In this document: piece after piece, positions 17,220 to 27,900 of the stretch
Position numbering within the stretch: the first letter of the stretch is position 1
Layout of the letters: every line of letters starts with the position of its first letter
NCBI GenBank assembly: GCA_934591745.1
Contig: CAKTPQ010000003.1
Location: forward strand, 11,451-75,450
DNA from: an uncultured Oscillospiraceae bacterium
GTDB taxonomy: Bacteria > Bacillota > Clostridia > Oscillospirales > Oscillospiraceae
DNA: 64,000 bases
Direction: 5' to 3'
The notes under the pieces: model-generated
Database searches by the model: none
Seen by the model: only the letters and a program-made list of their open reading frames with translations
What the model was told of the DNA's origin: nothing
Made by a program: the position numbers and the translations under genes

Positions 17220-20200
17220 ATGCATTACAAAAGAAGTGTGACCGACCGTGCGTTGGCCATGCTGCTGAGTCTTGTGCTGTGCCTGACCATGGTGCCGCAG
17301 ATGGTTTTTGCCGCTGCGGATACGTCCGGCGCGGCATCCTGCGTTGCCGTGAAGGCTGGCGCAGAGACGGCATATGAGACGACCACCGGCGCATACCTGC
17401 CCGTCTCGCTGGATCAGTTGTTTACCGACAGCGATGGTCATACGCTGACCTACACGCTGTCTGACGGCGATTACGGCACACAGACCAAGCTCGCCAAAGA
17501 CGCGGATGGCAAGGACATCCTGTCCTTCACCAATCCGGACGCAGGCACCTATACCCCCACCATTACCGCATCCTGCCCCAACGGCGGCAAGGCCTCCGTG
17601 CAGCTGACCATCACGGTGGAGCAGGGCGAGGCCGGCGACGCGTCGCAGTACGGCTATGACGAGACGCCCGCCGCTTCCGTAAAGGTCTATGTCACCATCG
17701 CCAGCGACGGCGTCCCCCTGAAGAGCAATGAGGGCACCGTACTGTCCCATCTGGAGGTGGATGTGCCCTATTTCGACCTGGCGTATCAGGGCCTGTCGGA
17801 GTTCTACCGATATCACACGGAGAACGGCCAGGGCAACTATATAGATGACGTCATCGTAGAGCGTCCCACCGCCCTGCACCTGTACCTTTACATGATCGGT
17901 GTCTACTATCTGGGCTATACGCCGGAGGAGATCACCAGCGGCGATGTGCAAATCCCAGGCCATGAAGGCGGCATAGGCGTTGTGGATATGTTCGACGGCA
18001 CGCCCTATACGGACGATCGGAAGGCATTGTACTTCACCGGCAGCGCCACGTCCATGTATATGCAGCAGTTCTGGGGCCATGACGAGAACCTGATGTATTA
18101 TCGCAACCACGTCTATCCCCTGAAGAGCGCCGGCTGGGGCAGCACAGCGGACTATGTTCTGTTGTCTGATGGCGACACCATTGACTTGTCCATGTTTACC
18201 GACTGGAGCTTCTGGCACGACGGCGGCGCCTTTGCCGCCTTCGACCGGGACGACTATACCGTGTCCGCGGGCGATGAGCTGACCTTCAAGACCCTCAAGT
18301 ATGACACCAAGTCCGTGGCCGACGGCGGCACAGAGCAGTTCGACCCCATTACCGGCCTGGATATGCGCGTCTATGACGAAGACTGGCAGCAGATAGACGC
18401 TGTCGCGCCCGGCGATGACGAGAGTACCTATACTTACACCTTCGATGAGGCGGGCACCTATTATCTGCTGGGCATCGACCCCAATGCCGGTACCAAGGCT
18501 GCCCGGTTCGCACCGGCCACCGCCAAGGTCACGGTAGAGAGCAAGACGGTTCCCGTGCCCACCCGCAAGGCGGACTATCCCGCCGCCAGCGAGGCCACGG
18601 TCAAGACCGGCATGGCCTATCTGCTCAGCGACCTGCAGGCGGGCAAGGTGTTTGCTCCCGTGGACGGCCAGCGCCTGACCTATGCGAACTACTATTACCA
18701 GCGTTCCACCGATGGCGGCAAGACCTGGGGCAGCATGCAGCACTTCTCTGAGTCTCTTTTCGGCGGGACTACCATCCAGCTCACCGAGCTGTCGGAGGGC
18801 GATTACACCTACCGCTTCTATGCCTCTCACGACGGCGAGAATTTCTCCGAGGATACCTGGACGCTGACGCTCCATGTGCAGGACAGTCCCGCCATGAACT
18901 TCACGTTCTTCGTCGGCAAGGACTATACCGACAGTTATCCCGTCATCCGGCTCTACAACGTGGATGAGGATGGCGAGGGCAATGAAGTGCTGGGCGATGC
19001 GATTGAGAACTGCTTCAGGTACAGCGATTTCACCGACACCCTGCCGGAGGGCCAGGACGCCTACGATCCCGCCGCCGGCCTGCTGACAGGCGGCTACCAG
19101 GTGTTCTACGCCAGTCTCAAGGCCGGACGCTATGCCTACCGCGCCTTTGCAAAAAATGCGGACACCGGCGCGTATGACGTGGAGCTGGGCGGCATGACCC
19201 TGGATCTGCCCACCGACACCAACGTGGATGGCGGCGCCGGCGGCGGCACCAATATCTACCTCCGGTGCGGCTCCTTCTATGTTGACAGCAAAAAGACGGA
19301 CGGCACCTATTTTGCGGCGGATGAGTACCACGTGCGGGTGGACTGCCCCATCATGGGAACCGCCTGCGCCATGGGCGAGCCGTACACCAAGGGCAGTTAC
19401 ACCTATTATCCCACGGTGCTGTACGCCGCCGGCAATGCCTGCCTGTACAACAGTTACGCCTACCCCGATATTGACGGCTATGTCTTCACGCAGAACATCA
19501 ACCGGACCTTCTCCGCCGGCAGCGGTGCCTTTGAGGAGAAGCTGACCATCAACGCCGGTGTTGAGCTGACGGTCACGGTGCCCGATGATACCGATTTCGG
19601 CCTGTACTTCCAGTGGAACAACTTCAACACCACGGAAGTGGCGCCTGTGAACGCGACAGAGGACTTTGACGGCTGGAGCCACAAGGAGAACGGCACCAAG
19701 TCCGTCGTCTACTTCATCTCCAAGGGCAATGGCAACTACACCTGGCGTCTCAGCGATGCCACGCATGTGACCCGGGCTGGCTGGCTGACCCAACTTAATG
19801 CCAGAGAGGAACTGTCCTTCAGCTTCGACGCCGGCGCCGCCACGGACCGCCTGTCCCATGATTTCAGCAATCTGGGTTCACAGACCGTGAACCGCGACGA
19901 GGCCGACCTGCAGGTGAATCTGGATCCCAGCGGCTATAAGGCGCTGAACGACACCACCCGCGTCCGGGCTTACCGTCACTGGCAGCTCATCAACAATGAC
20001 GCCGGCAACATCATGGTGGAGCCTGATTTCCACTGGGACCGGCAGTCCGGCGACGCGGAGATCGAGACGGTCAACGGCGGCAATACCACCGCCAACTGGG
20101 CGGACATTACCCCCGGTACGCAGGATTCCATCATCACCGTCTACTATGACAGTGTGGATGTGAATCCCGGCAGCTACGGCAGCCACGGCGGCCTGTATCC

Positions 20201-22604
20201 CGCCACCCAGCCCCAGCGCGTGGGCGTCATCGTGGTGGGCGGCACCGGCGTGGAGCACGGCACCGCCGACGCGGATGTGGACTTCAACATGGCCGCCGGA
20301 GCCACCACCACCCGTTCCATGGACTGGGACTACAACTACGACACGTGGTACTATGAGGCCGGTGAGACGGATCCCACGCTGACCTTCGCCGTGGTGAAGA
20401 GCACCGGCGATGTCACGGTGGACTACGCCTTTGTCGCCACCAACAACGCCATGGTTACCACCGTTTCCGCCTTCCGGACCATTTCCGCCGGTGCGGACGG
20501 CCGTTACACGGTGCCGCTGGCTGATTTCAACGACCTGGGCAACGGCATGGGCGGCACCGTCATCCTCCGCATGACTGATAACAGCGGCGTCAGCTACCGG
20601 CTGGTGCGTGTAGCTAAGGTCACTATCACCTCCGAGAACGCCAGCCACAAGGGCGAGGACATCATGCCCGGCGATCAGGTGAAGCTGACCTTCAGCGGCA
20701 TGTTCCGCGGCGTCAACAAGATCTCCGGCATCTTCAACCCCACCACCTTCATGCCTACCTACTATGCAGGCGATACCAAGTGTGCGGGTGCGTTGGGACA
20801 GTACCAGAGGATGGACAACGCCTCTGTCAGCGTCACGCTCCCCGCGGACATCGTCTTTGAGGACGGGCAGGAAACGACAACGTACACCTTCACCAACGGC
20901 TACACCTACGGCAGCATGTATTCTGCCGCCAACCCCTTCGCATTCCTGTATGGCATGACGGATACCGGCGTGGGTACCAACTTCAACGCCGTCACCGTCA
21001 ACTACTACATGAACCACTACGCCGACGCCGTGGTCACGGTCCACCGTAAGGTCTTCTATGACGTGGCACTGGACATCACGGATGCCGGCGGTACGGCGCT
21101 GTCGGGCGTGACCATCGCACTGACCGACAGCAGCGGCAAGGCTGTCGCGGCCAACGAGAATGGCCGCTTCCAGCTGGGCTACGGCACGTATAACTACGTT
21201 CTGACCAAGGATGGCTATGTGGTGACACGGAGCAGCTTCACCCTGAGCAGCGCTGACGCCGACAAGGTGCAGGACGGTATCCTGACCATCAAGGCGTCCA
21301 TGGACGCCGCTGGTGCTGCTCCTTGGGATGGTACCACGCGCACCGAGCCCTCCAAGGATGATGACGGTGTTTATCTCATCGGCACCGGCGCCGAACTGGC
21401 ATGGTTCGCCGCCAACGGCGGTGAGGACAGCGCCAGGCTGACGGCGGACATCGAGCTGTCGGGCTACGACTGGACGCCCATGAATAAGTTCTACGGCACG
21501 TTTGACGGGCAGGGGCATGTCATCCGCAACCTGTACGTCAACAGCAGCAGCTATCCGCTGGGCCTGTTCGGCTATCTGCAGTCCGGGGCCTCCGTCACGG
21601 AGCTGGGCATCACAGGCGACGTGACCTGCACCGCCAGAAGCAACGCGCAGGCGGGCGGCATCGCAGGTTATATGTACGACAAGGCGTCCATTACCCAGTG
21701 CTGGAGCGCCGTAAACGTCACCACCAAGAAGTACGGCGGCGGTATCGCGGGTTATACCGCCAAGGGTGCGGCTATCACCGACTGCTATGCCACCGGTACG
21801 ATCCGCACCACCTCCGCCAATGAGTGCTATCTGGGCGGTATCTGCGCCAGCTTCTACAGTAACACGGCCGGCGCGGCCCTTACCAACTGCTACAGCATCG
21901 CCACGGTCGTCGGCAGCGGCGGCAATGCCTCCTATGTGGGCGGCCTGTCTCCCGTCACCAATGGACAGTACTACGTGAACAGCTATTATCTGGAAGGCAC
22001 CGTCTCCGGCGCAAGCGCCAAGTACGGCGTTACCGGCCTTGGCACCTCTTTCACCGCGGCGGACGGCCTGAGCGCCGAAACGCTGGGCAACAACTTCGCA
22101 GCGGATGACAAGGGCATCAACAGCGGCTATCCGATCCTGACCTGGCAGGTCGTCGCGGAACCCGAACTGACGGGCCTGAGGATCACCACGCCGCCCACCA
22201 AAACCGAGTACCTGCCCGGTGAGGACTTTGAGCCCGCTGGTATGACGGTGGTGGCCGTGTACGACGGCGTCACCGAGGTAGAGGTCACGGACTACACCGT
22301 GGAGGACGGAGAGGCTCTCAAAGCAGAGGCCACCGCCGTCACCGTGAAGTACGGTGGCTTCACCGCCCAGCAGGCCATCACCATGCTGGCCCGGTATGAC
22401 AAGGGTGATGTGAACAACGACGGTGTGGTGGATGATGCCGACGCCGCCATGGTCTATGCCTTTGCCAATGCCAAGCTCACCGCAGACGCCCGACAGGCTG
22501 ACGCCGCCGATATCAACGGCGACGGTGCCGTGACGGCCGCAGACGCGGAGATCATCTATTCTTTCTATCTGGGAGAGCTCGCTTCTCTCACCGCTCACAA
22601 CTAA
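17220..22604 (+). CDS. Secreted dockerin protein with expanded transcobalamin-like region and GLUG repeats
   Basis: First gene of the riboswitch operon; the ATG at 17220 follows AGGAGGAG. The 1,794-residue product has a signal peptide (LAMLLSLVLCLTMVPQMVFA). Residues about 145-345 look like an enlarged DUF4430-type unit: FWGHDENLMYYRNHVYPL followed by GWGSTADYVLLSDGDTIDL mirrors the family's 'WMYYVNG...P' and 'Y.L.DGD.I' strands. A long unassigned beta-rich middle follows. Residues about 1380-1610 carry GLUG-like repeats (GGIAGYMY, GGGIAGYTA). Residues about 1650-1720 are a bacterial Ig-like domain (TKTEYLPGEDFEPAGMTV). The last 65 residues are a type I dockerin with two calcium loops (DVNNDGVVDDADA and DINGDGAVTAADA). 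The dockerin is expected to bind the cohesin encoded 15 bases downstream. Position behind a cobalamin riboswitch suggests corrinoid binding, which is inference; carbohydrate or protein binding is the alternative. Confidence 0.85.
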   Translation: MHYKRSVTDRALAMLLSLVLCLTMVPQMVFAAADTSGAASCVAVKAGAETAYETTTGAYLPVSLDQLFTDSDGHTLTYTLSDGDYGTQTKLAKDADGKDILSFTNPDAGTYTPTITASCPNGGKASVQLTITVEQGEAGDASQYGYDETPAASVKVYVTIASDGVPLKSNEGTVLSHLEVDVPYFDLAYQGLSEFYRYHTENGQGNYIDDVIVERPTALHLYLYMIGVYYLGYTPEEITSGDVQIPGHEGGIGVVDMFDGTPYTDDRKALYFTGSATSMYMQQFWGHDENLMYYRNHVYPLKSAGWGSTADYVLLSDGDTIDLSMFTDWSFWHDGGAFAAFDRDDYTVSAGDELTFKTLKYDTKSVADGGTEQFDPITGLDMRVYDEDWQQIDAVAPGDDESTYTYTFDEAGTYYLLGIDPNAGTKAARFAPATAKVTVESKTVPVPTRKADYPAASEATVKTGMAYLLSDLQAGKVFAPVDGQRLTYANYYYQRSTDGGKTWGSMQHFSESLFGGTTIQLTELSEGDYTYRFYASHDGENFSEDTWTLTLHVQDSPAMNFTFFVGKDYTDSYPVIRLYNVDEDGEGNEVLGDAIENCFRYSDFTDTLPEGQDAYDPAAGLLTGGYQVFYASLKAGRYAYRAFAKNADTGAYDVELGGMTLDLPTDTNVDGGAGGGTNIYLRCGSFYVDSKKTDGTYFAADEYHVRVDCPIMGTACAMGEPYTKGSYTYYPTVLYAAGNACLYNSYAYPDIDGYVFTQNINRTFSAGSGAFEEKLTINAGVELTVTVPDDTDFGLYFQWNNFNTTEVAPVNATEDFDGWSHKENGTKSVVYFISKGNGNYTWRLSDATHVTRAGWLTQLNAREELSFSFDAGAATDRLSHDFSNLGSQTVNRDEADLQVNLDPSGYKALNDTTRVRAYRHWQLINNDAGNIMVEPDFHWDRQSGDAEIETVNGGNTTANWADITPGTQDSIITVYYDSVDVNPGSYGSHGGLYPATQPQRVGVIVVGGTGVEHGTADADVDFNMAAGATTTRSMDWDYNYDTWYYEAGETDPTLTFAVVKSTGDVTVDYAFVATNNAMVTTVSAFRTISAGADGRYTVPLADFNDLGNGMGGTVILRMTDNSGVSYRLVRVAKVTITSENASHKGEDIMPGDQVKLTFSGMFRGVNKISGIFNPTTFMPTYYAGDTKCAGALGQYQRMDNASVSVTLPADIVFEDGQETTTYTFTNGYTYGSMYSAANPFAFLYGMTDTGVGTNFNAVTVNYYMNHYADAVVTVHRKVFYDVALDITDAGGTALSGVTIALTDSSGKAVAANENGRFQLGYGTYNYVLTKDGYVVTRSSFTLSSADADKVQDGILTIKASMDAAGAAPWDGTTRTEPSKDDDGVYLIGTGAELAWFAANGGEDSARLTADIELSGYDWTPMNKFYGTFDGQGHVIRNLYVNSSSYPLGLFGYLQSGASVTELGITGDVTCTARSNAQAGGIAGYMYDKASITQCWSAVNVTTKKYGGGIAGYTAKGAAITDCYATGTIRTTSANECYLGGICASFYSNTAGAALTNCYSIATVVGSGGNASYVGGLSPVTNGQYYVNSYYLEGTVSGASAKYGVTGLGTSFTAADGLSAETLGNNFAADDKGINSGYPILTWQVVAEPELTGLRITTPPTKTEYLPGEDFEPAGMTVVAVYDGVTEVEVTDYTVEDGEALKAEATAVTVKYGGFTAQQAITMLARYDKGDVNNDGVVDDADAAMVYAFANAKLTADARQADAADINGDGAVTAADAEIIYSFYLGELASLTAHN

Positions 22605-22619
22605 GGAGGGGAAAGACGT

Positions 22620-24788
22620 ATGAAGAAGATCGTATCTTTCCTGCTGGCGCTGGTGCTGACGCTGAGTCTCACCACCAATGCGCTGGCCGCCGTTGTCAGT
22701 CCCAAAACGGACGTGACCGAGGCCGCGGTGGGACAGACCGTCAAGCTGACGGTCACCGCCTCCGGCCAGGAGCCGCTGACCGGCGTCGTATGCCTGAATT
22801 ACCGGGTATACTTTGACCCCGCAGTTTTTGAATTGGATGCCGCCGCCTCCGCGGCGAACACCAAGGGCGCCCGGCTGACGGCCCTCAAGACCGATGAGGT
22901 CGGCAGCTACTACGCCGTATCCCTGCTGGATCCCACCAGCGAGGGCCTCGATGTCAGCGGCGACCTGTACACGCTGGTCTTTAAGGTCAGGGACAGCGCG
23001 GCAGTGAACACCGAGTCCGTGCTCACCATCGCAAAAGCCCACATCTACACCATTGCCGATGGTGCCATGCAGCCCGTGGACAACGGCGCTGTGGAGAACA
23101 GCACTGTCACCGTGAAGATCATCAGCTCCGCTCCTGCCACAGTGACGCTGGGGACGGCGAAAGCCGGAGCCAACGGCATCAAGGTGACCTGGACGCAGAC
23201 AGAGGGTGCGGTGAAGTACAACGTCTACCGGAGGACGGCGGATACGAAGTGGACGTCGGCGCCGCTGGCCACGGTGAGCGGCACCAGCTTTACGGATAAG
23301 ACGGTGAAGGCCGGTGAGACATACATCTACACGGTGCGGGGCATCGCATCGGACGGCAAGAGCCTCAGCACCGGCTACGACAAGAATGGCGTGACCGCCA
23401 CGGCGCTGCCGGCCACGGTGAAGCTGACGGGGGCAAAGGCCAGCGGCAGCAGCATCGTGGTGACGTGGAAACAGGCGGAAGGCGCGGTAAAATACCGGGT
23501 ATACCGCCAGGCCACCGGAGAAAGCAGCTGGACGACGCTGACCTCGTCGGCCACGGGCACCAGCTATACGGACAAGAAGGCGAAGGCCGGTGTGACATAC
23601 ACGTACACGGTGCGCGCTCTGAACGCCGCCAACAGGCTGAGCGCCGGCTATGATAAGAACGGCGTCAAGGCTATCATTGCCCCGGCCACGGTGACGCTGG
23701 GTACGGCGAAGGCCGGAGCCAACGGCATCACGGTGACGTGGAAACAGGCGGAAGGCGCGGTAAAATACCGGGTATATCGTCAGGCCGCCGGAGAAAGCAG
23801 CTGGACGACGCTGACCTCGTCGGCCACGGGCACCAGCTATACGGACAAGAAGGCGAAGGCCGGCGTGAAGTATATCTACACGGTGCGAGGCGTGGCGTCG
23901 GACGGCAAGACGCTGAGCGCCGGCTACGATAAGACGGGCGTGAGCGCCACGGCACTGCCGGCCACGGTGAAGCTGACGGGGGCAAAGGTCAGCGGCAGCA
24001 GCATCGTGGTGACATGGTCCAAGGCGGAGGGTGCGGTGAAATACCGTGTCTACCGCAAGAGCGCCGGCACCGACTGGACGACGCTGACCTCGTCGGCTAC
24101 GGGCACCAGCTACACGGACAAGAAGGCGAAGGCGGGTGTGAAGTACACGTATACGGTGCGTGCGCTGAACTCGGTCAATGGGCTGAGCGGCGGCTATGAT
24201 AAGAACGGCGTCAGCGCCGTCATCGCGCCGGCGAAGGTGGTACTGGTCAGTGCGAGAGCGGATTCCGCCGGCATCCTGGTGACATGGAAGGCCGCCAGCG
24301 GCGCCCACACGTACCAGGTGTACCGCAAGACGGCGAGCGACGGCTGGAAGCTGGTGGCGAAGAACATCAGCGACACGGAGTGGAAGGACACCAGCGCGGT
24401 GAAGGGGACCACGTATACGTACACGGTGCGTGCGGTGGCGGATGACGGCACCACCAGAGGCGCCTGCGACACCAGGGGCAAGAGCGCTGCGGTGACGAAG
24501 GCATCGACCACGCCGGCCAACGTGACGATGGGGAAGGCCACCGCCGGGAAGAAGGGCATCACGGTGACGTGGAGCTACGCGGCGGACGCCCGGACGTACC
24601 GGGTGTACCGGAAGGCGGCGGGCGAGACCAAGTGGACGATCGTGGCCAAGAATGCCGAAGGCAAGAACTGGACGGATAAGAACGTGACCAAGGGCGTGAA
24701 GTACACCTACACGGTGCGCGGCGTCTCCGCCAACGGCAAAGCCCTCAGCAGGAGCTATACCGCCACCGTCTCCGCTACCGCTAAGTAA
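22620..24788 (+). CDS. Secreted cohesin protein with six fibronectin type III repeats
   Basis: A 722-residue exported protein starting at the ATG at 22620 after AAGGAGGGG, 15 bases past the first dockerin gene. After a signal peptide ending near NALAA, residues about 25-170 form a cohesin-type domain: VGQTVKLTVTASG, NYRVYFDPAVFELDA, SGDLYTLVFKVRD. Residues about 177-722 are six FN3 domains of about 91 residues, each with the VTWxxAEGAVKYRVYR and YTYTVRA strands. Repeats 2-4 are almost identical. There is no sortase motif, transmembrane helix or SLH domain, so the protein must be released or held by the FN3 array or by partners. Cohesins bind dockerins with high affinity, and both dockerin proteins of this operon carry very similar dockerins, so this is the probable scaffold. 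It carries only one cohesin, unlike cellulosomal scaffoldins. Confidence 0.88.
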   Translation: MKKIVSFLLALVLTLSLTTNALAAVVSPKTDVTEAAVGQTVKLTVTASGQEPLTGVVCLNYRVYFDPAVFELDAAASAANTKGARLTALKTDEVGSYYAVSLLDPTSEGLDVSGDLYTLVFKVRDSAAVNTESVLTIAKAHIYTIADGAMQPVDNGAVENSTVTVKIISSAPATVTLGTAKAGANGIKVTWTQTEGAVKYNVYRRTADTKWTSAPLATVSGTSFTDKTVKAGETYIYTVRGIASDGKSLSTGYDKNGVTATALPATVKLTGAKASGSSIVVTWKQAEGAVKYRVYRQATGESSWTTLTSSATGTSYTDKKAKAGVTYTYTVRALNAANRLSAGYDKNGVKAIIAPATVTLGTAKAGANGITVTWKQAEGAVKYRVYRQAAGESSWTTLTSSATGTSYTDKKAKAGVKYIYTVRGVASDGKTLSAGYDKTGVSATALPATVKLTGAKVSGSSIVVTWSKAEGAVKYRVYRKSAGTDWTTLTSSATGTSYTDKKAKAGVKYTYTVRALNSVNGLSGGYDKNGVSAVIAPAKVVLVSARADSAGILVTWKAASGAHTYQVYRKTASDGWKLVAKNISDTEWKDTSAVKGTTYTYTVRAVADDGTTRGACDTRGKSAAVTKASTTPANVTMGKATAGKKGITVTWSYAADARTYRVYRKAAGETKWTIVAKNAEGKNWTDKNVTKGVKYTYTVRGVSANGKALSRSYTATVSATAK
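23408..24228 (+). repeat. Tandem near-identical FN3-encoding repeats
   Basis: Units of about 270 bp repeat in tandem. Long stretches such as the coding for KQAEGAVKYRVYRQA and SSATGTSYTDKKAKAG are the same at DNA level in copies 2, 3 and, in part, 4. Such similarity implies recent duplication or gene conversion and makes copy number liable to change. Confidence 0.85.
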
Positions 24789-24804
24789 GACCCCGCACAT
24801 ATTC

Positions 24805-24842
24805 CCTCTGCCGCCCCTGGCAGACGCCAGGGGCGGCAGAGG
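24805..24842 (+). other. Strong intercistronic hairpin without T-run
   Basis: CCTCTGCCGCCCCTGG and its exact complement flank a 6-base loop, a perfect 16-bp stem in the 146-base gap between the cohesin gene and the next gene. The following ACCCTATTTTC is a poor terminator tail. It may protect the upstream mRNA or lower downstream expression. Confidence 0.6.
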
Positions 24843-24934
24843 ACCCTATTTTCTGCCGGGCGCCGTTCTGTGCGCTTCCCACTGCGAAAGCGCAGAGAAC
24901 GACTTCCGCCTATCTCATACAGGAGGTATTTTCC

Positions 24935-27900
24935 ATGAAAAAACGTCTCGTATCCTGGCTGCTGGCGCTGGCGGCGGTACTGACCTGCCTGACGCCGGCC
25001 TCCGCCGTGTCGACGGGCGGTACGTTCTACCTTGCCGCCTCCACTGCCGACCGGACGCTGATCGAACCGGCGCCCGTGTCCTACACGGCGGGCCAGACCG
25101 TGCTGCAGGCGCTGCAAAGCAGCGGCTATGCCTTTGATTTGTCCGGCGGCTTTGTCAGCGCTGTTTGCGGTCAGAGCGGCAACTATACCGTCTACTATGA
25201 CGGCGGGGCATATTCCCTGGATGCCCCTGCCTCCAGTGTAAAAACGGCCATCGTCTTTTCCGAGTACAGCGGCGCGTATGACGCATCACAGACCCGGCTG
25301 GCGGCGCTGATGGGCCGCTATCGGGCCAGAACAGACAATGTGCAGAACTACAAGCCTGCGGCTGACGCCTATACCGACGGTCTTGCCGCCCTGCGGGGTG
25401 ATGGCTGGTCCGCCGCGTACACGGCGCTGGACGCGGCCATCACGGAGTATGAGACCATTCGCAGCGGCCCGAAATACACCGTTACCGCCTCCGCGACCCG
25501 GAACGGAAAAGCGGTTTCCGGCGCCGTGCTGACCCTGACGGACAGCTGCGGCAACGTGACGTCCGCCGCAGGTGCCGTGCAGGTGGTGGCCGGCGACTAT
25601 ACCTTTTCCGTTGCCGACGGCAGCGACCGCACGGAGGGTACACTCACCGTCTCCGGCAGTACCACCCTGCGCGCCGCTTTGCCGGCAGGGGAGTGGTTCG
25701 GCGATATCCAGATCCTGTATGGCGGCGCGGCGCTGCCCTGCACCCGGAATGCCGCCTCCCGCACACTGACGTGCCAGGTGCCGGATACGGCGGGAGGCTC
25801 CGGCCTCGGTCTGAAGGCCTGCACCGGAACGGATACACCGTCCAACGCCCGGCTGCGCACCATTTATGTGGACACGGCCGGCGTGGACTGCTCCAACACC
25901 AGCCGCAGCTGGAACAGCAGCTCCACGGCGCTGGTCCGACTGTTAGATACCGGTATGAAGGGACGCACCCTCCCGCTGGAGGCGCAGTACGACGCGGACG
26001 GCCATACACAGATCCAGACCTATACGGTCATGCTGGAGCGTACGCCGACCCTCAGCGGCCTGACTGTCACGGCGGACGGTGTTACCCAGCCGCTGGACTT
26101 TGTCCCCGGTACGACGGACTATACGCTGTCCGTTGTTTCCGACGCCGTCACGGTGGCCGCACAGCCCTACGGCGCGGACTATACCGTTGCCGGTATCGGC
26201 ACGGTGCAGCTGACAGCGGCCCGAAAGGACCACACCGTGTCCGTCACCGCAGGCGGACGCACTACCACCTACACCCTGCATCTGCAGAAGGTCAGCGCCG
26301 CGGCGGTCACTGTCACCGCGCCCGCTGCGGGCACGGAGGTGCAGGTGACCAATGCCGCCGGTGGGGCGATCGCCCCGCAGAACGGTGTGTACCGTCTGGT
26401 ACCCGGCGCATCCTATACCTGCACCGCTGTGCGCGGCGACTACCGTGCCAGCCTGCCCTTTACCGCCGCTGACGGCCTGAAGCTGACGGCGCCCGCACCG
26501 GAGACGGAGGAGGCTCTGACGGCGCTGGCGCTGTACAACGGCATGTCCGCCGCCACCCGGCAGTCGTATGAAAGTGCCGAGGGCTTTGCACCTGACCGGC
26601 GCACCCTGACCTATACCGTTCCCGACGACCAGCAGAATCTGTACGCGCAGGCCACTGCTGTCTCCGGCTACACGGTGGAGGCGCGCTATAACCGCCAGAC
26701 TGCCAGCGAGACAACGGATGGGCAGCCCCATGCCGTTACTGTCAAGTACCCGGTGAGCAGCACCGGCACAGCGGACAGACTCTATTACTGCGTAGCATCG
26801 GGGGACCGCAGCCAGACTGTGACCCTGCGGCTGTACAAAACCGTTTCCGGCGTCACCTATGAGCAGAGCTATACCCTGCGCGTCCTTCGCCTGACCCGGC
26901 TCAGGACACTGTCCCTTTCCGCCGACGGAGAGGAGCTGCGCTTGTACGACGCCGCCGGCGCGGCCTGTACCTTCCGCAGCAGCGTGACGGCCTATACTGT
27001 CATCGTACCCCGGAACGCCGCATCCCTGACCGTCACGGGTACTTTCGTGAGGAGCGGCTATACATCGGAGATCAACGGCGTCCGCCATGACGCGCTGACC
27101 GGCGCGGAGGCGGCACTGTCTCCCGCAAAGGATGCCGAAACGGTGACGATCCGCGTTATCGGCGGCGATAGCGCCGCCGTCCCCGCCGTCTACACCGTTA
27201 CCGTCCGCAAGCAGGAGCCGGTGAACGTCACGCTGTCTCTGAATCCCGCCGGTGCCGCGGTGTACCTGACGGACACCCGTACCGGGCGGCGCGTTGCGCC
27301 TGTTTCAGGCAGCACCTGGCAGTTGATGCCCGGCGTGACATATCACTATACGGCCACGCAGTACGGCTATGTGGGTGTCTCGACGGACTACACCGCTCCG
27401 GAGAAGGATGCCGTGGTGCCGGTGACGCTGACGCGTGCCGCCGCCAGTACCCGGCGGGAGCTGGACGCCGCATGGCCCGGTTTCCGACTGGATGAGAACA
27501 ACAACGGCGTGGTGTCCGCGCCTGTGCCCACGGAGGACAGCAAGGCCATGCTGAGCTGGGCCACCCAACTGGGCGAGGGCTACTCCGCCGATGCCTGCGG
27601 CTGCCCCATTCTGGTGGACGGCTGCCTGTATACCTATGCCAAGTCCACGCTGTATAAGGTGGACGCCGTTTCAGGTGAGATCCTGGCCACCGGTGCCATG
27701 GATCACAGCTCCAGCTTTGCCATCAATACCCCCACCTACGCCGAGGGCATGATCTTCGTCGGCCTGTCGGACGGTACAGTGCAGGCCTTTGACGCCGTGA
27801 CCCTCCGTTCTCTGTGGATCTACCGCGACCCGCTGAAGGGCCAGCCCAATTGCCCCATCGTCTACCATGACGGCTATATCTACACCGGCTTCTGGAACGG

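Noticed and set aside
23408-24228. CRISPR-like repeat array
   Set aside because: The repeats are about 270 bp, in frame and encode FN3 domains.
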